A DNA stretch of 64,000 nucleotides, from NCBI RefSeq assembly GCF_029714205.1, contig NZ_CP121648.1, positions 6,326,501 to 6,390,500 on the forward strand. Reading direction: 5' to 3'. Source of the DNA: Methylobacterium sp. CB376. GTDB lineage: Bacteria > Pseudomonadota > Alphaproteobacteria > Rhizobiales > Beijerinckiaceae. Made by a program: the position numbers and the translations under genes. This document shows, piece after piece, positions 1 through 10,100 of the stretch (position 1 is the stretch's first letter; each line of letters begins with the position of its first letter). Below the pieces are notes generated by a model that was not told where the DNA came from, made no database searches, and saw nothing but the letters and a program-made list of their open reading frames with translations.

Positions 1-1125
1 CGCTCGTGCGGCCGTCGTAGGTCTTGCGCGCCACGCCGGTCAGCGACACCGCCAGCGTCGCCTTGTCGATCGTGCCGACCGTACCCTGGACCTGGCTCGT
101 GCTGCCCAGCGTGTAGTTGGCGGCATCCGCCCCCGACAGGGTCAGGCCCGAGACCGTCACGGACTTGCCCGTCCCGGCCTTGGCGTCCGCGTAGACCGCG
201 CTCGCCCCCGCGACCTGGACGTCGTCCTGGCCGAGGCGGCTGCTGCCGAGGTCGAAGCCGAGCCCCGTCAGGCCGGCGCTCGCGCGGCCGTCGTAGGTCT
301 TGCGCGCCACGCCGGTCAGCGACACCGTCAGCGTCGCCTTGTCGATGGTACCGATCGCCGCCGAAGCCGTGGGCGCGGCGAGCGTGTAGTTGTCCGCGTC
401 CGCCCCCGACAGGGTCAGGCCCGACACCGTCACGGACTTGCCCGCGCCCGCCTTGGCATCCGCGTAGGAGGCGCTCGCCCCCGCGACCTGGACGTCGTCC
501 TGGCCGATGCGGCCGCTGACGATGTTGAGGCCGAGCCCCGTCAGGCCGGCGCTCGTGCGGCCGTCGTAGGTCTTGCTGGCCGAGCCGGTCAGCGAGACCG
601 CCAGCGTCGCCCTGTCGATCGTCCCGATCGCCGCCGAGGCCGTGGGCGCGGCGAGCGTGTAGTTGTCCGCGTCCACCCCCGACAGGGTCAGGCCCGACAC
701 CGTCACGGACTTGCCCGTCCCGGCTTTGGCGTCCGCGTAGACCGCGCTCGCCCCCGCGACCTGGACATCGTCCTGGCCGATGCGGCTGCTGCCGAGGTCG
801 AAGCCGAGCCCCGTCAGGCCGGCGCTCGCGCTGCCATCGTAGGTCTTGCGCGCCACGCCGGTCAGAGAGACCGCCAGCGTCGCTTTGTCGATCGAGCCGA
901 TCGCCGCCGAGACCTGGTTCGTGGTGCCCAGCGTGTAATTGCCCGCCGCGGCCCCCGACAGGGTCAGGCCCGAGACCGTCACGGACTTGCCCGCGCCCGC
1001 CTTGGCATCCGCGTAGGAGGCGCTCGCCCCCGCGACCTGGACGTCGTCCTGGCCGATGCGGCCGCTGACGATGTTGAGGCCGAGCCCCGTCAGGCTGGCG
1101 CTCGCGCTCCCGTCATAGGTCTTGG
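1..1125 (-). repeat. Tandem YDG-domain repeats with alternating A/B types
   Basis: The codon block for KTYDG recurs at about 1112, 836, 563, 290 and 14, a period of 273-276 bases (91-92 residues). Two subtypes alternate strictly: one carries LNIVSGRIGQDD with ASYADAKAGAG, the other FDLGSSR(I/L)GQDD with AVYADAKAGTG. The array is therefore also a 549-base dimer repeat, which implies expansion by unequal exchange of dimers. The array continues past the left edge of the window. Confidence 0.85.
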
Positions 1126-4100
1126 TGACGCTGCCGGTCAGGGACACCGTCAGCGTCTTGGGGTCCACCGTGACCGAGCCGGGCGAAACGAACCGGGTGG
1201 TCCGCCCGCCCCAGGAGGTGCCGCTGCCCCCGGACAGACCGATCGCGTAGGTTCCCGCATTGCTCTGTGCGGTCACGCTCGAGGTCACGCTCGGGAGCGC
1301 GGACACGACGTTGCCGAAGACGCTCCCCGAGCCGTACACGGTCGGCGCGAGGGTCGGCGGCGTGTCGCCGTAGGTCATGCTGGCCGAGGCATCGAGCGCC
1401 ACCACGCCCGAGGTGGCGTAGAGTTCGGCGGTGTGCGTCTTGCCGTCGCTCGACTGGGCCGCGGAGGCGTTCGGCCGCGCCCAGACGGTCGTGAAATCCC
1501 ATCCGACCGCCGTGGCGGTGGCGGTGAACCCGCCGGCGGTGCCGGGGGTGTCGAGCATCTGCGCGGTGGTCAGGCCGGTGCCCATGCCCCCGGCGCTGGT
1601 CGCCTGGCCGGTGGCCTCCGTGTCCCAGTAGGAGGCGGTGACGGTGGCGCCGGATCGCAGGCTGCCGACCAGGCCGCCGACAGTGCTGGTGCCCGTCACG
1701 CTGCCGGTCGCGTAGGTCTGCCGGATGGCGCCGGCGTTGGTGCCGACCAGACCGCCGACGGGAGCGTCGGGAGTCGTGCCGCCCGTGACGCTCCCGGTCG
1801 CGTAGGCCTGCTGGATGGTGCCGGAGTTGATGCCGACCAGACCGCCGGCCGCGCTCCTGGCGGACACCCGACCGGTGGCGTAGGCCTGGATGATGATCCC
1901 GGCATTGCTGCCGACCAAGCCGCCGATCAAGTCGCTGCCGGACACGGCGCCGGTGGCGTAGACGGCGCGCAGCGCCCCCGACCCAGCGTTGGAACCGACC
2001 AGACCGCCCGCTCGGCCGTAGGTCGATGCGCGCGCAGTGATGTCGGCGAAGACCTTGGTGACGAAGCCCTTGTTGGTTCCGGCCAAGCCCCCGGCATCGC
2101 CGGCCGCGCTGACACCGCCGCCGGCCAGCCCGACGCTGCGGACCTCGCCCGTGGGACCGATGATCCCGAACAGGCCCGCCGAGCTGGTCGAGGGCGCGTT
2201 GATCGTCAGGCCGGCGATGCGGTGGTCGCGGCCGTCGAAGCGCCCGGTGAACGGGCCCATGCCATTGCCGAGCGGCACGAAGCCGCCGCTGCCCCAGATG
2301 TCGGAGGCGGTCGCGCCCGCCGTGGCGCCCGCGTCGAGATCGCCGGCCAGGGCGTAGGACCCGGCGAGATTCACGTTGACGAGCTGGAGCTGGTGCAGGT
2401 TGGTGACGGTCGCGATGCCGTCCGCCCCCGGCTGCGCCGCCTCCCAGCGCCCGATCGGCCGCAGGTCGCCGGCCTGGTACCAGTCGCGCGTGAAGTTCCA
2501 GCCGGCGTAGCTGCCCTGGTCGCGCGCCTGCGCGGTGGTCAGACCCCTCGCGCCGCTTCCTCCGGCGCTGATCGCCTGACCGGTGGTCTCCGTGTCCCAG
2601 AACGACGCGAGGACGGTGCCACCGCTGGACCCGACGAGGCCGCCGGAAAGGTTGTTGGCCGTCACGCGGCCGGTGGCATAGACTTGGGTGAGGGTCCTCC
2701 TGTTGCTTCCAGCGAAGCCGCCGACAGTGGTGTTGCCCGTCACGCTGCCGGCGGCGTAGGCCTGGGTGACGAGACCATTCCAGTTATTCCCGACGAAGCC
2801 GCCGACAGCGCTGCTGCCCGTCACGCTGCCGGCGGCGTAGGCCTGAGCGATGGTGCCGGAATTGCTCCCGACGAAGCCGCCGACGGTGCGGCCGCCCGTT
2901 ACGCTGGCGGTGACGTAGGCCTGGGTGATGCGGCCGGAATTGGCCCCGACGAGGCCGCCGACAGTGTCGCCGCCCGTTACGCTGCCGCCGACGAGGCCGA
3001 CATTGGAGACCGTCGCGCCGCTCTGCACAACACTGAACAGACCGACAGCCTCCATGGTCGGCCGGTTGATCGTGAGCCCGGCGATCACATGGCCGCGGCC
3101 GTCGAAGGTGCCGGCGAACCCGGTCGAGCCGCCCCAGATCGGCACGAAGCCGCCCCCGCCCCAGAGGTCGGCGGCGTTGGTGCCCGCGGTGGCGCGCGCG
3201 TCGAGGTCGGCGGCGAGCCGGTAGCGGCCGGCGGGATTCGTCGCCACCAGCTGCAGCTGGTGCAGGGTGGCGATCGGGATCGCCCCGTCCGCCCCCGGCT
3301 GCGCCGCCTCCCAGAGCCCGATCGGCCGCAGGTCCGCGGTCTGGTACCAATCCGTCGTGAAGTTCCAGCCCGCGTAGCTGCCCTGGTCGCGCGCCTGCGC
3401 GGTGGTCAGACCCGTCGCGCCGCTTCCTCCGATGCTGGTCGCCTGACCGGTGGTCTCCGTGTCCCAGAACGACGCGGTGATGGGGGCGCCACTGCCAGCC
3501 CCGACGAGGCCGCCGACCGCGCTGTCGCCCGTCACTCGGCCGCTGGCGTAGGCCTGAGTGATGCTACCGCCAGCGTACCCGACGAGGCCGCCGACATTCT
3601 TGCTGCCCGTCACGCTACCGGTGGCATAGGCCTGGGTGATGCCGCCGCCGGAGGTGTACCCGACGAGGCCGCCGACATAGCTGGCGCCCGTCACGCTGCC
3701 GGTCGCGAAAACCTGGGTGATGCTGCCGGAAGTGGTCCCGACGAGGCCGCCGACGAAAGTGTCGCCCGTCACGCTGCCACTGGCGTAGACCTGGGTGATG
3801 GTACCGGCCACATTTTTCCCGGCAAGGCCGCCGACATTGCTCCTGCCCGTCACGCTGCCGCCGTCGAGGCCGATCCCGCGCACGAGGCTGCCTGGGCCGG
3901 TCACGCCGAACAGGCTGACGTTGTCGAGGGTGGGCCGGTTGATCGTCAGCCCCCGGATCACGCCGCCGCGGCCGTCGAACAGGCCCGAGAACCGCGCCGA
4001 CGGGGTCCCGATCGGCACGAAGCCGCCCGGACCCCAGATGTCGGCGGCGACCGCGCCCGCCGTGGCACTCGCGTCGAGATCGGCGGCCAGCGCGTAGGAC

Positions 4101-7100
4101 CCGGCGAGGTTCGCGGCGACGAGCTGCAGCTGGTGCAGGTTGGTGATGAGGGCGGGGCCGTCCGCCCCCGGCTGCGCCGCCTCCCAGCGCCCGATCGGAC
4201 GCAGGTCCGCGGCCTGGTACCAGTCGCTCGTGAAGTTCCAGCCCGCGTAGCCGCCCTGGTCGCGCGCCTGCGCGGTGGTCAGGCCGGTGCCTCCTCCGGC
4301 GCTGCTCGCCTGCAGGGTCGTGTTCGTGTCCCAATAGGAGGAGGTCACGCTGCCGGTGCCGGTCCCGACCAGGCCGCCGGCCTTGGACGGGTCCGCGAGC
4401 GCGACCACGAGCCCCGACGCGTAGGATTGGGCGATGCTGCCGCCGTTGCTGCCGACGAGCCCGCCGACATCGGCGCCGCCAGTGACCTCCCCGGTCGCGT
4501 AGGCCTGGCTGAGGGTGCCGGCGGTCACCGCGCCGACGAGCCCGCCGACCGAGGTGCCCGACCCGTAGACGCTCCCGGTCGCGGAGGCCTGGGCGATGCG
4601 GCCGGAACTGCTGCCCACCAGCCCGCCGACGCCGGTGCCGCCCGAGACGCGGCCGGTCGCGGAGGCCTGGAAGATCGTCCCGTCGCTGGACCCGGCGAGG
4701 GCGCCGACCTTGTCACGGCCGATGATGCGGCTGCCGGCGAGGCCGATCCGGGCGACGCGGCCGGCCGCGCTCACCGCGCCGAACAGGCCGACGAAGTCCG
4801 AGGTCGGCGTGTTGATGGTCAGGCCGGAGATCGCGCGCCCCCGGCCGTCGAAGCGACCGGAGAAGCCCGCGGCGCTGCCGCCGAGCGGCACGAAGCCGCC
4901 CGGGCCCCAGATGTCGGCGGCATCCGCGCCCGCCGTGGCGCCCGCGTCGAGATCGGCGGCCAGGGCGTAGGACCCGGCGAGGTTCGCGGCGACGAGCTGC
5001 AGCTGGTGCAGGGTGGTGATGAGGGCGGGGCCGTCCGCCCCCGGCTGCGCCGCCTCCCAGCGCCCGATCGGCCGCAGGTCACCGGCCTGGTACCAATCCG
5101 TCGTGAAGTTCCAGCCCGCGTAGCTCGCCGCCTGGCGCGCCGACGCGGTGGTCAGACCCGAAGCGCCGCTTCCTCCGGCGCTGGTCGCCTGACCGGTGCT
5201 CTCCGTGTCCCAGAAGGATGACGAGACGTTGCCCATGCTGAAGCCCAGCAGACCGCCCACGCCGACTCCGCCTGTCACGCGGCCGCTGGCGTAGGTCTGC
5301 TGGATGCTGCCGCCAGCGTTGCCCCCGACGAGGCCGCCGACAAAGCTGTCGCCCGTCACGCTGCCGCTGGCGTAGGCTTGGCTGATCGTCGCGGAATTGT
5401 ACCCGACGAGGCCGCCAACCTTGCTCGTCCCCGACACGCTGCCCGTCGCGTAGGCTTGGCTGATCCAGCCGCGGCTGAACCCGACCAGGCCGCCGACTTG
5501 GCTGCCGGTCTGGCTGCCGGAGACGGACGCCGTGGAGTAGGCTTGGCTGATCGTCCCGGAGTTGGTGCCCACGAGGCTGCCGACTTGCGAGGAGCCCGAG
5601 ACGCTGCCGCCGACCAGCCCGATCCGCGTGAGACCGCCCCCCGACGCGAGCTTGCCGATCAGGCCGACAGCATCCTGGCTCGGCCGGGCGATGGTCAGCC
5701 CGGTGACGACGTGGCCCGCGCCGTCGAGGCTGCCGCTGAACGGCGCGGTCTCATCGCCCACCGGCACGAAGCCGCCGGGGCCGAACACCTCGCTCGCGTC
5801 GGCCCCCGCCGCCGCCTTCATCGTCGCGCCGGCATCGATGTCGGCGGTGAGCCGGTAGCGGCCGGCGAGATTCGTCCCCATCAGCTGCAGCTGATGCAGG
5901 GTGGAGATCGGGATCACCCCGTCCGCGCCCGGCTGCGCCGCCTCCCAGCGCCCGATCGGCCGCAGGTCACCGGCCTGGTACCAATCCATCGTGAAGTTCC
6001 AGCCCGCGTAGCTCGCCGCCTGGCGCGCCGACGCGGGGGTCAGACCCGCCGCGCCGCTTCCTCCGGCGCTGGCCGCCTGACCGGTGGTCTCCGTGTCCCA
6101 GAACGACGCGAGGACGGTGCCATTGCTGGACCCGACGAGGCCGCCGACACCGCCCGTGCCCGTCACGCGGCCGCTCGCGTAGGTCTGCCGGATGGCGCCG
6201 GAGTTGAAGCCGACCAGGCCGCCGACATTGACGCCGCCCGTCACGCGGCCGGTCGCGGAGGCCTGGGTGATGCTGCCGCTATTGTACCCAACGAGGCCGC
6301 CGACATTGCGGGTGCCCGTCACGCTGACGGTCGCGTAGGCCTGGGTGATGCTGCCGGAATTGGTCCCGACGAGGCCGCCGACGGTGAGGCCGCCCGTCAC
6401 GCTGCCGCCGACGAGGCCGATGCCGCGCACGAGGCTGCCCGCGCCGGTGGCGGTGAACAGGCCGACTACGTTGATGCTGGGCCGGTTGATCGTCAGCCCC
6501 CGGATCACGCCGCCGCGGCCGTCGAACAGGCCCGTGAACCGCGCCGACGGGGTCCCGATCGGCACGAAGCCGCCCGGGCCCCAGATGTCGGCGGCACCCG
6601 CGCCCGCCGTGGCACTCGCGTCGAGATCGGCGGCCAGGACGTAGGACCCGGCAAGGTTCGCGGCGACGAGCTGCAGCTGGTGCAGGTTGGTGATGAGGGC
6701 GGTGCCGTCCGCCCCCGGCTGCGCCGCCTCCCAGCGCCCGATCGGCCGCAGGTCACCGGCCTGGTACCAATCCGTCGTGAAGTTCCAGTCCGCGTAGCTC
6801 GCCGCCTGGCGCGCCGACGCGGTGGTCAGACCCGTCGCGCCGCTTCCTCCGGCGCTGGCCGCCTGACCGGTGGTCTCCGTGTCCCAGAACGACGCGAGGA
6901 CGGTGCCATTGCTGGACCCGACGAGGCCGCCGACACCGTCCGTGCCCGTCACGTGGCCGCTGGCGTAGGTCTGGAGGATGCTGCCGGCGCTGGCCCCGAC
7001 GAGGCCGCCGACAGTGCTGGTGCCCGTCACGCCGCCGGTCGCGTAGGCCTGGGTGATGCTGCCGCCATTGGTCCCAACGAGGCCGCCGACAGTGCGGGTG

Positions 7101-10100
7101 CCCGTCACGCCGCCGGTCGCGTAGGCCTGGGTGATGCTGCCGCCATTGGTCCCAACGAGGCCGCCGACAGTGCGGGTGCCCGTCACGCCGCCGGTCGCGG
7201 AGGCCTGGGTGATGCTGCCGCTATTGTACCCAACGAGGCCGCCGACAGTGCGGGTGCCCGTCACGCTGACGGTCGCGGAGGCCTGGGTGATGCGGCCGGA
7301 ATTGGCTCCGACGAGGCCGCCGACCGTGCTCCCGCCCGTCACGCTGCCGCCATCGAGGCCGATGCCGCGCACGAGACTGCCTGCGCCGGTGACGCCGAAC
7401 AGGCCGACGTTGTCGAGGGTGGGCCGGTTGATCGTGAGCCCGGCGATCGCATGGCCGCCGCCGTCGAAGGTGCCGGCGAACCCGGTCGAGGCGTCCCCGA
7501 TCGGCACGAAGCCGCCCCCGCCCCAGAGGTCGGCGGCGTTGGTGCCCGCGGTGGCGCGCGCGTCGAGGTCGGCGGCGAGCCGGTAGCGGCCGGCGGGATT
7601 CGTCGCCACCAGCTGCAGCTGGTGCAGGGTGGCGATCGGGATCGCCCCGTCCGCGCCCGCCGGCGCCGCCTCCCAGCGCCCGATCGGCCGCAGGTCCGCG
7701 GTCTGGTACCAATCCGTCGTGAAGTTCCAGCCCGCGTAGCCGCCCTGGGCGCGCGCCTGCGCGGTGGTCAGGCCGGTGCCTCCTCCGGCGCTGCTCGCCT
7801 GCAGGGTCGTGTTCGTGTCCCAATAGGAGGAGGTCACGCTGCCGGTGCCGGTCCCGATCAGGCCGCCGATGTCGCTTGTGCCGCTCAGAGGGCCCGAGGC
7901 ATAGCTTTCGCTGACCGTCCCGCCGTTATAAGCCACCAAGCCGCCGATCTGGTTCGAGCCCGTCACGCTGCCCGTCGCGTAGGCTTGGCTGATCGGCCCG
8001 GAATTGTAACCCACGAGGCCGCCGATCTGGGTCCAGCCCGACACGCTGCCCGTCGCGTAGGCTTGGCTGATCATCCCGGAATTGTAACCCACGAGGCCAC
8101 CGGCCGCGCTGCGGGAGGCGGAGACGGACGCCGTGGAGTAGGCTTGGCTGATCGTCCCGGCGTTGGAACCCGCGAGGCCGCCGACATTGGAGGAGCCCGA
8201 CACGCTGCCGCCGACCAGCCCGATCCGCGTGAGACCGCCGCCCGGCGCGAGCTGGCCGATCAGGCCGACGTAACTCTGGCTCGACCGGGCGATGGTCAGC
8301 CCGGTGATGACGTGGCCCGCGCCGTCGAGGCTGCCGCTGAACGGCGCGGTGTAATCGCCCACCGGCACGAAGCCGCCGGGGCCGAACACCCCGCTCGCGT
8401 CGGCCCCCGCCGCCGCCCTCATCGTCGCGCCGGCATCGATGTCGGCGGTGAGCCGGTAGCGGCCGGCGAGATTCGCCCCCATCAGTTGCAGCTGGTGCAG
8501 GGTGGCGATCGGGATCACCCCGTCCGCCCCCGGCTGCGCCGCCTCCCAGCGCCCGATCGGCCGCAGGTCACCGGCCTGGTACCAATCCGTCGTGAAGTTC
8601 CAGCCGGTGTAGCTCGACGTTTGGCGCGCCCCCACAGTGGTCAGGCCGGTGCCCATGCCCCCGGCGCTGGTTCCCTGGCCGGTGGTCTGCGTGGTCCAGT
8701 AGGAGGCGGTGACGGTGACGCCGGATTGCAGGCTGCCGACCAGGCCGCCGACGGTGTCCGTGCCCATCACGCGGCCGCTGGCGTAGGCCTGGCCGATGCT
8801 CCCGGAAGTGACGTTCCCGACGAGGCCGCCGACCGTGCTTGCGCCCGTCACGCTGCCGGTCGCGTAGGCCTGGGTGATGGTGCCGGAAGTGACGTTCCCG
8901 ACGAGGCCGCCGACCGTGCTTGCGCCCGTCACGCTGCCGGTCGCGTAGGCTTGGCTGATGCTGCCGGCATTGTTGCCGACGAGGCCGCCGAGTGTGTTGG
9001 CGCCCGTCACGCTGCCGGTGGCGTAGGCCTGGGTGATGCTGCCCGAATTCGCCCCGACCAGACCGCCGAGAGCGCTGCCGCCCGTCACGCTGACGCTGGC
9101 AGAGGCTTGGCTGATGCTGCCGTAATTGGTCCCGACCAGCCCGCCGACATTGCCGATGCCGGTCATGCTGCCGCCGACGAGCCCGACGTTGCGGACCGCC
9201 GCGCTCCCATCCACGACACCGAACAGACCGATATTGGACGTGCCCCCGCGGTTGATCAGGAGGCCGGTGATCACGTGACCCTGGCCGTCGAACAGGCCCT
9301 TGAACCGACGGGTGTCGCTCCCAAGCGGCGCGAACCCGCTCCCGTTGTTCCAGCCCGCCGTCTCGCTCGCATCGATGTCCCGGCCGAGCGCGTAGCCGCC
9401 CGACAGGTTCTTGCTGATGTCCTGCAGGTTCTGCGCCGTATTCACCAGCATCCAGGCGCTCAGAACCGTCCCCGTCCCGACATTCGGCCCGTAATTCGTC
9501 GGCGTCGCATAATCGGCCGGGTTGTAGTACAGCGCCACGCCGCCCGACGCCGTCGCCTGCACGCCGGACCCGAAGGTCACCGTGCCGGTGCCGCTGCCGG
9601 CCGCATCCGCCCGCAGCACGATCTGCGCGCCCGTCCCCCCGGTGAGGTTCGCGTTGACCGCCACGTGGCGCGCCGCCGCCAGCGTCAGCGTCGTGCCGCC
9701 GCTCCACGTCACCGGGTCGGCCACCGTGATGTCGCCCGCCTGGCTCCCGCCCGTCCCGGTCGTCACCGTCACGTTCGCGCTGCCCAGCGCGGTCTGCAGC
9801 GTGCCCACGCTCAGCACGCTGTCGTTCGCCGCCGCGGCGAAGCCCGACAGGCCCGAATCGGCGGCGCCCGAGATCGTCAGGTCGTAGGGGTCGAGCAGCA
9901 GCGTCCCCGCCGCACCCGCCGGCGCCGTCAGGTCGGTGCGGCCCCGATAGGCCAGCACCCCCTTCGACGACACCTCCGCCGCGCCGCCATCCCCGCCCAG
10001 GCGGCCGCCCGTCGCCACGATCGTCCCGGAAAAGTCGGTCCGCCCGTCCGACCACAGCACCACGTCGCCGCCCGCGCCGCGCGCCGTCGCCTCCGCCCGG

